From contig NZ_AVPJ01000003.1 of assembly GCF_000768705.1 (NCBI RefSeq), positions 124,001 through 188,000 of the forward strand: a stretch of 64,000 bases of DNA. Direction: 5' to 3'. The translations under genes and the position numbers were made by a program. Each line of letters opens with the position of its first letter. Position 1 is the first letter of the stretch. Shown here piece by piece: positions 20,749-33,167 of the stretch. Source of the stretch: Knoellia sinensis KCTC 19936 (GTDB taxonomy: Bacteria; Actinomycetota; Actinomycetes; Actinomycetales; Dermatophilaceae). The notes under the pieces were generated by a model, which saw nothing but the letters and a program-made list of their open reading frames with translations, did not search any database and had not been told where the DNA came from.

Positions 20749-20780
20749 TCGGTTTCTCTCATCTCGCTCGTTGCGGAAGT

Positions 20781-20844
20781 TCTGCGGTGTGCAGCCCTGC
20801 AGTGGTGCAGTCCTGCGGTGGTGCTGTCATGCGGTGTGCGGTCT
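20781..20844. repeat. Imperfect 16-base tandem repeats in the rpsG-fusA gap
   Basis: About four consecutive units of roughly 15-16 bases: CTGCGGTGTGCAGCC, CTGCAGTGGTGCAGTC, CTGCGGTGGTGCTGTC and ATGCGGTGTGCGGTCT. They fill the middle of the gap between rpsG and fusA, just before a perfect hairpin. No coding potential. Confidence 0.6.
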
Positions 20845-20857
20845 GAGGACCGCGGTT

Positions 20858-20896
20858 CGGTATGCCGGGTGCGCAAGGCGCGCACCCGGCATACCG
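20858..20896. terminator. Perfect CGGTATGCC hairpin between rpsG and fusA
   Basis: 17-bp perfect stem (CGGTATGCCGGGTGCGC / its complement) with a 5-base loop. It contains the CGGCATAC word in both arms and starts 6 bases past the rpsG stop in the direction of transcription. It could partly terminate or protect the rpsL-rpsG message ahead of fusA. Confidence 0.7.
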
Positions 20897-20901
20897 GGAA
20901 A

Positions 20902-21372
20902 TCACCAGCGGTAGTGCGCGAAGGCCCGGTTGGACTCGGCCATCTTGTGCGTGTCCTCGCGACGCTTGACAGCGGCGCCGAGGCCGTTGGAGGCGTCGAG
21001 GATCTCGTTCATGAGGCGCTCGGTCATCGTCTTCTCACGACGCTGACGCGAGTAGCCCACGAGCCAGCGCAGCGACAGCGTCACGGCGCGGTTGGGCTTG
21101 ACCTCGATCGGGACCTGGTAGGTCGCACCGCCGACGCGGCGGGACTTGACCTCGAGGGTCGGCTTGATGTTGTCGAGCGCACGCTTGAGCGTGAGCACGG
21201 GGTCCGTGCCCGTCTTCTCGCGGCAGCCCTCGAGGGCGCCATAGACGATCGTCTCGGCGATGGACTTCTTGCCATCGAGGAGGATCTTGTTGACGAGCTG
21301 GGTCACGAGCGGGCTCTGGTAGACCGGGTCGATGACGAGGGGGCGCTTCGGAGCGGGGCCCTTACGAGGCAT
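20902..21372 (-). CDS. rpsG: 30S ribosomal protein S7
   Basis: uS7 nucleates assembly of the 30S head; in E. coli it is the str-operon repressor. It has 156 residues, starting [18 protein letters not shown], with [20 protein letters not shown] and the C-terminal [21 protein letters not shown]. It abuts rpsL. Confidence 0.98.
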   Translation of the reverse strand: MPRKGPAPKRPLVIDPVYQSPLVTQLVNKILLDGKKSIAETIVYGALEGCREKTGTDPVLTLKRALDNIKPTLEVKSRRVGGATYQVPIEVKPNRAVTLSLRWLVGYSRQRREKTMTERLMNEILDASNGLGAAVKRREDTHKMAESNRAFAHYRW

Positions 21373-21746
21373 TACTTCTTCTCCTTCTTGGCGCCGTAGC
21401 GGCTGCGAGCCTGCTTGCGGTTCTTGACACCCTGGGTGTCGAGCGAGCCACGGATGATCTTGTAGCGGACGCCGGGAAGGTCCTTCACACGGCCACCACG
21501 GACGAGCACGATGGAGTGCTCCTGGAGGTTGTGGCCCTCACCGGGGATGTAGGCCGTGACCTCGATGCCGGAGGTGAGCTTGACGCGCGCGACCTTGCGG
21601 AGCGCGGAGTTCGGCTTCTTGGGGGTGGTGGTGTACACGCGCGTGCACACACCGCGGCGCTGCGGCGAGCCCTTGAGGGCAGGAGTGGAGACCTTGGAGG
21701 TCTTGTCCTGCCGGCCCTTGCGCACCAGCTGGTTGATGGTAGGCAA
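21372..21746 (-). CDS. rpsL: 30S ribosomal protein S12
   Basis: uS12, a decoding-centre protein of 124 residues. [16 protein letters not shown] retains Lys at the positions whose mutation gives streptomycin resistance (K43), and [14 protein letters not shown] retains the second (K88 region), so the sequence is the sensitive wild type. It is first in the str operon; its promoter should be in the 398-base gap upstream. Confidence 0.98.
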   Translation of the reverse strand: MPTINQLVRKGRQDKTSKVSTPALKGSPQRRGVCTRVYTTTPKKPNSALRKVARVKLTSGIEVTAYIPGEGHNLQEHSIVLVRGGRVKDLPGVRYKIIRGSLDTQGVKNRKQARSRYGAKKEKK

Positions 21747-22144
21747 CCTGGTTCCTTTGTCTGGTCGTTGTCACAGCGGATGCTGCAACTCCTTGAGGTG
21801 TCCGGCGCTCGACCCCCGCGGTCGGGTGTGTCGCACCGGTTGCTCGTCCCTGCACTCCCCTTTTACAGGCCTCATCGACGGTGTCGAATCAGTCGTGGTG
21901 TGGGGCGCCCGGCACGAGGTGGGCGGCCTGGCGCTCTCGCGCTCGGCACGTGTGTTCTGGTCCTAGCCAGACACGGTTCTCAACGATACCGGTATGCCGT
22001 GAGCGCACCAAATCGCGCCGACCTCACCTCCCAGCGCACCTGCGGACGACGCCGCCACCGTTCGGGGGCTGCGTGACGATTCGCCACCCCCAGGAAGCCC
22101 GACAGGTCACAGACCACCCGACAGACGGGCCCTGGTGACGTGGA
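21747..22144. other. str operon leader / intergenic region
   Basis: 398 bases between rpsL and the GNAT gene without a supported gene. It holds one GTATGCCGTGAGCGCACC element at 21992. On the minus strand TTGAGA at about 21983 could be a -35-like box for rpsL, but no -10 box at good spacing was found. Confidence 0.55.
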
Positions 22145-22678
22145 TCAATCGTCGAGGCGCTCGAACGCGGGTGCGTAGCGGAACGGCCCCGCCTGTTCGG
22201 GCCGCCACGCACGCAGGGTCTTGATCTGGAAGTACTTCGACTCCCACGAGCCGGGCGAGCCCACGCCCAGGGCGGCAGCCTCGACGAAGCCGAAGTAGCC
22301 GTAGTAGTCCGGGTCGCCCAGCAGGACGACGGCGGCATCGCCTCGCTGCTCCGCGGATGCGATGACCGATGCCATGAGGGCGGCTCCAATCCCCTGCCGT
22401 TGCAAGGTGGGGCGCACCGAGATCGGGCCCAGCCCCACCGAGGGCTCCTCCCCCATGGTCGCCAGGGAGCACATCACGTGGCCCACGACCTCACCGTCGA
22501 GTTCGGCAACGAACGTGAGCTCGTCGATGACGTCGCCGTCGCCCCGGAGCTCGTCGACGAGACCGGACTCGACCGAGCGTGCCGCGCCGTCGACCCGAGG
22601 GAACGCGTCGTCATGCAGGGCCGCGATCGCCGCGAAGTCTTCGGGGCGCTCACGCCGGATGATCATGTCGTCACGCAT
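22145..22678 (-). CDS. GNAT family N-acetyltransferase
   Basis: Acetyl-CoA-dependent acyltransferase of 177 residues, substrate unknown. It has the GNAT beta-strand pattern, with the acetyl-CoA loop at ISVRPTLQRQGIGAALM (R/Q-x-x-G-I/A) and the C-terminal VVLLGDPDYYGYFGFVEA, typical of the YhbS/predicted N-acetyltransferase group. It sits alone between the rpoC and str operons; an inverted repeat lies just upstream. Confidence 0.88.
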   Translation of the reverse strand: MRDDMIIRRERPEDFAAIAALHDDAFPRVDGAARSVESGLVDELRGDGDVIDELTFVAELDGEVVGHVMCSLATMGEEPSVGLGPISVRPTLQRQGIGAALMASVIASAEQRGDAAVVLLGDPDYYGYFGFVEAAALGVGSPGSWESKYFQIKTLRAWRPEQAGPFRYAPAFERLDD

Positions 22679-22699
22679 GCGCCCACCCTCTCACCCCCA

Positions 22700-22755
22700 C
22701 TCGCAACGTCAGTGTCAACGGTCGTTCTAGCAGCCATTGACGCTGACGTTGCGAG
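22700..22755. repeat. 19-bp inverted repeat upstream of the GNAT gene
   Basis: CTCGCAACGTCAGTGTCAA at 22700-22718 faces its near-exact complement at 22737-22755 (one mismatch, 18-base spacer). It lies between the GNAT start and the rpoC terminator. It could be an operator for the GNAT gene or a second terminator for rpoC. Confidence 0.6.
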
Positions 22756-22773
22756 GGAACTCGGGGACAGACG

Positions 22774-22818
22774 AAGGGCGGGTATGCCGTGTGGTGACCA
22801 CACGGCATACCCGCCCTT
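22774..22818 (-). terminator. rpoC terminator: 45-base perfect palindrome with CGGCATAC in both arms
   Basis: A perfect palindrome of 45 bases centred at 22796 (arms AAGGGCGGGTATGCCGTGTGG), 27 bases past the rpoC stop. Each arm carries one CGGCATAC word. On the transcribed strand it is a very stable hairpin ending in TT; a functional terminator is likely. Confidence 0.75.
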
Positions 22819-22844
22819 GTCGTTCAGAGGCTCAGCTCAGAGCA

Positions 22845-26735
<3,891 letters not shown>

Positions 26736-26791
26736 GTGGTTCCTTCTCTCGTGTCTCTTGCTAAATCAGAATGTGGGTCAGAAAAAGCTGG

Positions 26792-26846
26792 CGTATGCCG
26801 TGCGCTCACCGAGCGCTGCGTGCGTCAGGTGAGCGCACGGCATACG
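26792..26846 (-). repeat. 19-bp inverted repeat between rpoB and rpoC
   Basis: CGTATGCCGTGCGCTCACC faces its perfect complement (26828-26846) with a 17-base loop. Both arms contain the CGGCATAC word and the extended GTATGCCGTSCGCTCA form. It lies three bases past the rpoB stop and upstream of rpoC, where it could affect rpoC level by partial termination or mRNA processing. Confidence 0.75.
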
Positions 26847-26848
26847 GA

Positions 26849-29800
26849 TCAGACCTCTTCGACCGAACTGGGCTCGCGGCGCGACAGGTCGATGCCGAGC
26901 TCTTCCGCAGCGCGGAAGACGTCGTCCTCGGCCTCACGCATCTCGATCGCCTGGCCATCGCTGGACAGGACCTCGACGTTGAGGCAGAGGCTCTGCATCT
27001 CCTTGATGAGCACCTTGAAGGACTCGGGGATGCCGGGCTCGGGGATGTTGTCGCCCTTGACGATGGCCTCGTAGACCTTGACACGACCGTTGACGTCGTC
27101 CGACTTGATCGTGAGCAGCTCCTGCAGTGCGTAGGCCGCACCGTAGGCCTCGAGCGCCCAGACCTCCATCTCACCGAAGCGCTGGCCACCGAACTGGGCC
27201 TTACCGCCGAGCGGCTGCTGGGTGATCATCGAGTACGGACCCGTGCTGCGCGCGTGGATCTTGTCGTCCACGAGGTGGTGCAGCTTGAGGATGTACATGT
27301 AGCCGACCGACACGTGCTCGGGGTACGGCTCACCGGAGCGGCCGTCGAAGAGCTGGGTCTTGCCGGAGCTGTCGATGAGGCGGACACCGTCACGCGTCTT
27401 GCGCGTGCTGTCGAGGAGACCGACGATCTCGTTCTCGCGCACACCGTCGAAGACGGGGGACGCGACACGGGTGCCGGGCTCGGCGGCGCGAGCGTCGGCG
27501 GGGATGAGGTCGGCCCACTCGGGGTTGCCCTCGATCTCCCAACCGCGGCTCGCGGCCCAACCCAGGTGCAGCTCGAGGATCTGGCCGATGTTCATTCGAC
27601 CGGGGACACCGAGCGGGTTGAGCACGACGTCGACCGGCGTGCCGTCCTCGAGGAACGGCATGTCCTCGACGGGCAGGATCTTGGAGATGACGCCCTTGTT
27701 GCCGTGGCGGCCGGCGAGCTTGTCACCATCGGTGATCTTGCGCTTGTTGGCCACGTAGACACGCACGAGCTGGTTGACGCCCGGGGGCAGCTCGTCGCCG
27801 TCGTCCTTGTCGAAGACCTTGACCGCGATGACCGTGCCGGTCTCACCGTGAGGGACCTTGAGCGAGGTGTCGCGCACCTCGCGGGCCTTCTCACCGAAGA
27901 TGGCGCGGAGCAGGCGCTCCTCCGGGGTCAGCTCGGTCTCACCCTTGGGCGTGACCTTGCCGACGAGGAGGTCGCCGTCGCGGACCTCGGCACCGATGCG
28001 GATGATCCCGCGCTCGTCGAGGTCGGCGAGGACCTCGTCGGAGACGTTGGGGATGTCGCGGGTGATCTCCTCCGGGCCGAGCTTGGTGTCGCGGGCGTCG
28101 ACCTCGTGCTCCTCGATGTGAATCGAGGAGAGGACGTCGTCCTGCACCAGACGCTGGCTGAGGATGATCGCGTCCTCGTAGTTGTGGCCTTCCCACGGCA
28201 TGAACGCCACGAGGAGGTTGCGGCCGAGAGCCATCTCGCCACCGTCGGTCGCGGGACCGTCGGCGATGAGGCCACCCTTCTCGAGTCGGTCACCCTCGGC
28301 CACGACCACGCGCTGGTTGTAGCTGTTGCCCTGGTTGGAGCGGGTGAACTTGTCGATGCGGTAGGTCCGCGACGTGCCGTCGTCGGCGGCGACCGTCACG
28401 AGGTCAGCGGAGACCTCCGTGACGACACCGGCCTTCTCGGCCACGACGACGTCACCGGAGTCGACCGCGGCGCGGAACTCCATACCGGTGCCGACGAGCG
28501 GAGCCTCGGACTTCACGAGCGGCACGGCCTGACGCTGCATGTTGGAACCCATGAGCGCACGGTTGGCGTCGTCGTGCTCGAGGAACGGGATGAGCGCGGT
28601 TGCGGCCGAGACCATCTGGCGCGCGGAGACGTCGATGTAGTCGACCTCGTCGGCCGGGACGTACTCGACCTCGCCACCCTTGACGCGCACGAGGACGCGC
28701 TCGTGGGCGAAGCGCTCACCGGCTGCGTCGAGCGTCGCGTTCGCCTGGGCGATGACGTGCTCGTCCTCCTCATCCGCCGAGAGGTAGTGCACCTCGTCGG
28801 TGATGCGGCCCTTGACGACCTTGCGGTAGGGCGTCTCGATGAAGCCGAAGGCGTTGATGCGACCGTAGGACGCGAGCGAGCCGATCAGACCGATGTTGGG
28901 ACCTTCAGGGGTCTCGATCGGGCACATGCGGCCGTAGTGCGACGGGTGGACGTCACGGACCTCCATGCCGGCGCGGTCACGGGAGAGACCACCCGGGCCG
29001 AGCGCGGACAGACGACGCTTGTGCGTCAGCCCGGACAGCGGGTTGTTCTGGTCCATGAACTGCGACAGCTGCGAGGTGCCGAAGAACTCCTTGATCGACG
29101 CCACCACCGGGCGGATGTTGATCAGGGTCTGCGGCGTGATCGCCTCGACGTCCTGGGTCGTCATGCGCTCGCGGACGACGCGCTCCATCCGGGACAGGCC
29201 GGTGCGGACCTGGTTCTGGATGAGCTCGCCGACGTTGCGCAGGCGACGGTTGCCGAAGTGGTCGATGTCGTCGGTCTCGACGCGGATGTCGATGGCCTCG
29301 CCCTTGCGGCTGCCGGGCAGGGTCTCGTCACCGTTGTGCAGCGCCACGATGTACTTGATCGTCGCGACGATGTCGTCGATCGCGAGGGTCGAGTTCGTGA
29401 GCTCGCCGTCGAGGCCGAGCTTCTTGTTGATCTTGTAGCGACCCACCTTGGCGAGGTCGTAGCGCTTGCCGTTGAAGTAGAGGTTGTCGAGCAGGTTCTG
29501 CGCGGCCTCACGGGTCGGCGGTTCGCCCGGACGGAGCTTGCGGTAGATGTCGAGCAGCGCGTCGTCCTGGCCCTCGGTGTTGTCCTTGTCGAGGGTGAGC
29601 TCGATGGACTCGTAGCCGGCGAACTCCTCGCGGATCTGGGCCTCGGTCATGCCGAGGGCCTTGAGGAGGACGGTGACGGACTGCTTGCGCTTGCGGTCGA
29701 CGCGGACGCCGACCATGTCGCGCTTGTCGATCTCGAACTCGAGCCAGGCGCCACGGCTCGGGATGATCTTGGCGGTGTAGATGTCCTTGTCGGACGTCTT

Positions 29801-30337
29801 GTCGGCCGTGCGCTCGAAGTAGACACCCGGGCTGCGGACGAGCTGGGAGACGACGACGCGCTCGGTGCCGTTGATGATGAAGGTGCCGCGCTCGGTCATG
29901 AGCGGGAAGTCGCCCATGAAGACCGTCTGGCTCTTGATCTCACCAGTGGTGTTGTTCATGAACTCCGCGGTGACGAACAGGGGCGCGGAGTAGGTCTGGT
30001 CGCGCTCCTTGCAGTCCTCGATGGAGTACTTGACATCTTCGAAGCGGTGGTCGCGGAACGACAGCGACATGGAGCCACTGAAGTCCTCGATGGGGGAGAT
30101 CTCCTCGAAGATCTCCTCGAGTCCCGAACGCTCGGGGACGTCGTCGCGGCCGGCTTCGAGCGCCTCAGCGACGCGCTCCTGCCACCGCTCGTTGCCGAGG
30201 AGCCAGTCGAAGCTCTCGGTCTGCAGGGCGAGGAGGTCAGGGACCTCCAGGGGCTCACGGATCTTGCCGAACGAGAGACGGCCCGAAGCCGTCATTGCGG
30301 TGGTCACGGTCTTGGACGCGGTGCGCGAGGCAGCCAA
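26849..30337 (-). CDS. rpoB: DNA-directed RNA polymerase subunit beta
   Basis: 1162 residues. The rifampicin region reads [20 protein letters not shown] then [11 protein letters not shown], with D516, H526 and S531 equivalents intact, so the wild-type sensitive form. I choose the TTG at 30337 because GGAAGGA lies six bases before it and the next residues [10 protein letters not shown] match actinobacterial homologues. The ORF is open upstream to 30511 without homology. Its promoter lies in the 529-base gap, separate from rplJL. Confidence 0.96.
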   Translation of the reverse strand: MAASRTASKTVTTAMTASGRLSFGKIREPLEVPDLLALQTESFDWLLGNERWQERVAEALEAGRDDVPERSGLEEIFEEISPIEDFSGSMSLSFRDHRFEDVKYSIEDCKERDQTYSAPLFVTAEFMNNTTGEIKSQTVFMGDFPLMTERGTFIINGTERVVVSQLVRSPGVYFERTADKTSDKDIYTAKIIPSRGAWLEFEIDKRDMVGVRVDRKRKQSVTVLLKALGMTEAQIREEFAGYESIELTLDKDNTEGQDDALLDIYRKLRPGEPPTREAAQNLLDNLYFNGKRYDLAKVGRYKINKKLGLDGELTNSTLAIDDIVATIKYIVALHNGDETLPGSRKGEAIDIRVETDDIDHFGNRRLRNVGELIQNQVRTGLSRMERVVRERMTTQDVEAITPQTLINIRPVVASIKEFFGTSQLSQFMDQNNPLSGLTHKRRLSALGPGGLSRDRAGMEVRDVHPSHYGRMCPIETPEGPNIGLIGSLASYGRINAFGFIETPYRKVVKGRITDEVHYLSADEEDEHVIAQANATLDAAGERFAHERVLVRVKGGEVEYVPADEVDYIDVSARQMVSAATALIPFLEHDDANRALMGSNMQRQAVPLVKSEAPLVGTGMEFRAAVDSGDVVVAEKAGVVTEVSADLVTVAADDGTSRTYRIDKFTRSNQGNSYNQRVVVAEGDRLEKGGLIADGPATDGGEMALGRNLLVAFMPWEGHNYEDAIILSQRLVQDDVLSSIHIEEHEVDARDTKLGPEEITRDIPNVSDEVLADLDERGIIRIGAEVRDGDLLVGKVTPKGETELTPEERLLRAIFGEKAREVRDTSLKVPHGETGTVIAVKVFDKDDGDELPPGVNQLVRVYVANKRKITDGDKLAGRHGNKGVISKILPVEDMPFLEDGTPVDVVLNPLGVPGRMNIGQILELHLGWAASRGWEIEGNPEWADLIPADARAAEPGTRVASPVFDGVRENEIVGLLDSTRKTRDGVRLIDSSGKTQLFDGRSGEPYPEHVSVGYMYILKLHHLVDDKIHARSTGPYSMITQQPLGGKAQFGGQRFGEMEVWALEAYGAAYALQELLTIKSDDVNGRVKVYEAIVKGDNIPEPGIPESFKVLIKEMQSLCLNVEVLSSDGQAIEMREAEDDVFRAAEELGIDLSRREPSSVEEV

Positions 30338-30795
30338 GGATGGTCCTTCCACTGGCCATGTGTCTTTACGGTGGTCGCACGGCTCACGGCTCCCGACGGC
30401 TCGGCGTCGATCGGCACAGTGCGGGAGCCGGGTTGCGGCGGGGGCACAGCGGAGATCGCTCGACGAGAGCAGAAGGAGGTCATGGGCAGGGCAAAGCAAC
30501 AGTCTAGACAAAAAGGGCGCAACAGTCCAGCCCTGTCAATCTCGCCGCTGGGCGGGACTCGGGTCAGGTCAGCCGTCGTGCGCGAGAAGCACACGGTGTG
30601 ACCCGCAAAGAATGACTCCCCCACGGGCGCACGTCAAGCGTTGCACCCGGCATACGCGCAGGTTTCTGCCGAGTCGAGCCCCACTTTCCCGCCCCATGAG
30701 GGAAGGTGCGGGGCCCGGAGGCCGAAGAAGCCTCCGGACCCCGAAGGTGCTCTCATGGGGAGCAAAAGTTCCTTCGCACCAGGGTGCCGCATGCG
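30338..30795. other. rpoB leader region
   Basis: Intergenic part between rplL and rpoB without a gene. On the minus strand a TAGACT box at 30506-30501 looks like an actinobacterial -10 element. TTGACA at 30539-30534 is 27 bases away, too far to be its -35, so the -35 is uncertain. The region also holds the composite hairpin at 30692-30760 and one CGGCATAC word at 30649. Confidence 0.5.
30692..30760. promoter_or_regulatory. Nested long hairpin between rplL and rpoB
   Basis: Inner stem GGGGCCCGGAGGC / GCCTCCGGACCCC (13 bp, one mismatch, 7-base loop, 30710-30742) within an outer CCCCATGAG / CTCATGGGG pair (30692-30760). It is distinct from the rplL terminator 36 bases away. It may be an attenuator or second terminator preceding rpoB. 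Confidence 0.5.
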
Positions 30796-30835
30796 GAACG
30801 GGCGGGACGGATCCGTGGATCCGTCCCGCCCGTTC
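30796..30835 (-). terminator. rplL terminator, 19-bp perfect hairpin
   Basis: GAACGGGCGGGACGGATCC and its exact complement, two-base gap at the apex (so an effective 4-6 base loop). It lies 31 bases past the rplL stop. It separates rplJL from rpoBC. Confidence 0.75.
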
Positions 30836-30866
30836 GCGGAGTGGTTGAGCCTCTAGGAGGCTCGGC

Positions 30867-31256
30867 TCACTTGAGCTCGACCGTGGCGCCTGCGCCCTCG
30901 AGCTGCTCCTTGGCCTTCTCGGCCGCAGCCTTGTCGACCTTCTCGAGGACGGGCTTCGGGGCGCCGTCGACGAGGTCCTTGGCCTCCTTGAGACCGAGGG
31001 AGGTCAGCGCGCGGACCTCCTTGATGACGGCGATCTTCTTGTCGCCGGCCGCGGCGAGGATGACGTCGAACTCGTCCTGCTCCTCGGCAGCGGCAGCGTC
31101 GCCGCCACCGGCGGCGGCAGCGACACCGGCAACCGCGACGGGCGCGGCGGCGGTGACGTTGAAGGTGTCCTCGAACTGCTTGACGAACTCGGAGAGCTCG
31201 ATGAGGGTCATCTCCTTGAAGGCCTCAAGGAGCTCGTCGGTGCTGAGCTTGGCCAT
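30867..31256 (-). CDS. rplL: 50S ribosomal protein L7/L12
   Basis: bL12, the stalk protein that recruits translation GTPases. It has 129 residues: an N-terminal dimerisation part ([20 protein letters not shown]), an Ala-rich hinge and the globular [20 protein letters not shown] domain. It lies 74 bases after rplJ; the gap has one GTATGCCG word. Confidence 0.98.
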   Translation of the reverse strand: MAKLSTDELLEAFKEMTLIELSEFVKQFEDTFNVTAAAPVAVAGVAAAAGGGDAAAAEEQDEFDVILAAAGDKKIAVIKEVRALTSLGLKEAKDLVDGAPKPVLEKVDKAAAEKAKEQLEGAGATVELK

Positions 31257-31330
31257 GATGGCGCCTTTCTACTGTGTGTATGCCGTGAGTGGCGGTGGTG
31301 TTTTCCTGGACTCAACCGGATGGCTGGGTC

Positions 31331-31957
31331 TCAGGCGTCGTCGCCACCCGTGGCGACGTCTTCGGTGGCCTCGGCCGGTGCGGCCTCGGCGGGGGTCTCC
31401 TCAACAGCGGTCTCGGCCGCGGGAGCGGCGACAGCCGGACCCTCGGTCTCGACCTTGGCGCGCAGCGCGTCGACGACCCGAGCGGTCTGCGACAGCGGCG
31501 CGGCGAAGAGGTAGACAGCCTGGCTGAGCGACGCGTTCATGGCGCCGGCCAGCTTGGCAAGAAGCACCTCGCGGGACTCGAGGTCCGCGAGCTTCGTGAT
31601 CTCCGCGGCCGAGAGGGCCTTGCCCTCGAGCAGGCCGCTCTTGATCACGAGGAGGGGGTTTGCCTTGGCGAAGTCACGCAGACCCTTGGCAGCCTCGACC
31701 GGGTCACCCTCAACGAAGGCGATGGCCGACGGTCCCACGAGCTGGCCGTCGAAGGCCGTGACTCCGGCCTCCTTGGCGGCAAGCTCGGTCAGCGTGTTCT
31801 TGACCACGGCGTAGGTCGCGTTGCCACGAAGGGCGCCACGAAGCTCGGTGATCTGAGCCACCGAGAGCCCGCGGTACTCCGTGAGAACAGCGGCGTTGGA
31901 GCTACGGAACTTCTCCGCGAGCTCGGCGATCGCCGCGGACTTGTCTGCACGAGACAT
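31331..31957 (-). CDS. rplJ: 50S ribosomal protein L10
   Basis: uL10, the base of the L7/L12 stalk. It has 208 residues, longer than the usual 165-175 because of an Ala/Glu-rich C-terminal tail (about 35 residues, [19 protein letters not shown]). The core has [20 protein letters not shown]. It is expected to repress rplJL by binding its leader. Confidence 0.96.
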   Translation of the reverse strand: MSRADKSAAIAELAEKFRSSNAAVLTEYRGLSVAQITELRGALRGNATYAVVKNTLTELAAKEAGVTAFDGQLVGPSAIAFVEGDPVEAAKGLRDFAKANPLLVIKSGLLEGKALSAAEITKLADLESREVLLAKLAGAMNASLSQAVYLFAAPLSQTARVVDALRAKVETEGPAVAAPAAETAVEETPAEAAPAEATEDVATGGDDA

Positions 31958-32209
31958 TCGGGCCTCCTTCCGTCGGTACGACCTCCGGCGAAGACCCGCG
32001 TGAAACAGATCGAGCCCCGGCGCAGGGCGCGGGGCTCAGGCAATGCGATCTCACACGTCGCACTGATCGAAACTCGGGCCTGCGCTGGTTGCCCGCTCTC
32101 GCGGAACCTTCGGTCTGGTGCGGGTGCACCGGACAACCGGCGGTCTTTGGTCGAGGGCAACCTTAGGTGAGCGGACGGCATACGACCAAATCGGCCACCC
32201 TCTGATCGA
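31958..32209 (-). promoter_or_regulatory. Candidate L10 leader upstream of rplJ
   Basis: Untranslated region upstream of rplJ, without a gene. It contains a GAGCCCCG / CGGGGCTC stem-loop (32012-32037) with a 10-base apical part and further GC-rich complementary segments up to about 32170. L10(L12)4 autoregulatory leaders are widespread here. I have not checked the kink-turn consensus. It also carries one GAGCGGACGGCATACG element (32168-32183). Confidence 0.45.
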
Positions 32210-32265
32210 CTTCGTGCCCCGTTGGGACAACTCGCCGAAGCTCGTCGTCCCAACGGGGCACGAAG
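32210..32265 (-). terminator. Perfect 19-bp hairpin after the lipoprotein gene
   Basis: CTTCGTGCCCCGTTGGGAC and its exact complement (18-base loop), nine bases past the lipoprotein stop. It is a good candidate terminator for that gene and insulates it from rplJ. Confidence 0.72.
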
Positions 32266-32273
32266 CCGATGTC

Positions 32274-33056
32274 TCAGCTGGCGCCGGAGGGGAAGCTCAT
32301 CGGCCCGACCTGGTCGGCGGGCGGCTCGGTGATGTCGACCTTCTTGCCCCAGTCGCTGTAGGCCACCTTGATCTCCTGGCCACCGGCCATGGTCGAGATG
32401 GTGACGGGGCGGTCCTCCTTGTCGAGGACGTAGGTGATCGTGAACTTCGTCTGCGCGGGTGCGCTGGCCGAGGGGCTTGGACTCGGCGAGGCGGTGGCGC
32501 CCAGGGCCTTCGCGGCCTCGACCTCGAACTCGTAGGTCGTGTTGTCGCCGTCCTTGGACTTCACCTTCGCCTCGGTGCCCTTGAGGTTGCCGGCCATCTT
32601 GGCCGGGTCGCTCACGCCGCCCTCGGCCATGTTCTTGAACATCTGGCTGATCGGGTCGGAGGCCTTCGGGTCGATCTTGACCCACGGCTTGGCCTGCCCG
32701 GGAAGACCCTTGAGGTAGACGAAGTCACCGATGGCGATGATCTCCATGGCCTGGCCCTGGACCGGGACGTTGGTGTGCTGCTCGAGCTTGCCGTCGACGT
32801 AGCGGAAGTCGCCCTTGGCGCTCTCCCCGCCGGTCTCCATGGCCATCGTGCCGCTTCCGGCCTTCTGCATGGCAGTGGCCATCCGCTTGGCGAGGTCCCC
32901 GGCGTCGATCGTGTCGCCGGAGGCGGCCTTCTCGGAGGTGCTGGTGGACGTGTCCTTGTCGCCGGATCCGGTGTCGGACGAGCCGCACGCACCGAGTGCG
33001 AGCAGGCCGGCGAGGGCAAGTGCAGCACCACTGGAGCGGCGCAGGGTGATCTTCAT
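32274..33056 (-). CDS. LppX/LprAFG-like lipoprotein
   Basis: A 260-residue surface lipoprotein. It has an N-terminal signal peptide with a lipobox LALGAC (lipidated Cys near residue 24) followed by a Ser/Thr/Asp-rich linker. The rest matches the LppX_LprAFG beta-sheet fold that binds hydrophobic or lipid ligands (SGTMAMETGGESAKGDFRYV, GDFVYLKGLP, KFTITYVLDKEDRPVTI). A second low-complexity Ser/Pro/Ala stretch lies near residue 195. It follows the Mce operon on the same strand (gap 111 bases), which fits a role in envelope lipid handling, but co-transcription is not shown. Confidence 0.85.
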   Translation of the reverse strand: MKITLRRSSGAALALAGLLALGACGSSDTGSGDKDTSTSTSEKAASGDTIDAGDLAKRMATAMQKAGSGTMAMETGGESAKGDFRYVDGKLEQHTNVPVQGQAMEIIAIGDFVYLKGLPGQAKPWVKIDPKASDPISQMFKNMAEGGVSDPAKMAGNLKGTEAKVKSKDGDNTTYEFEVEAAKALGATASPSPSPSASAPAQTKFTITYVLDKEDRPVTISTMAGGQEIKVAYSDWGKKVDITEPPADQVGPMSFPSGAS

Positions 33057-33167
33057 GGTTCCTCCACGTTGGGTCCCTCGAGGGTAACCGCGTTCCCGCG
33101 ACGGCCGTTCACGCCGCCGGGACGTGGACCCGCCCGGCTCGCCGGCCGGGGCCGGGAGCCGAGGGGA

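Noticed and set aside
18826-21399. Long plus-strand ORF antisense to fusA and rpsG
   Set aside because: Antisense shadow with compositional repeats only.
30501-30539. A standard -35/-10 pair (TTGACA with TAGACT) for rpoB
   Set aside because: The two boxes are 27 bases apart, too far for one sigma-A promoter.
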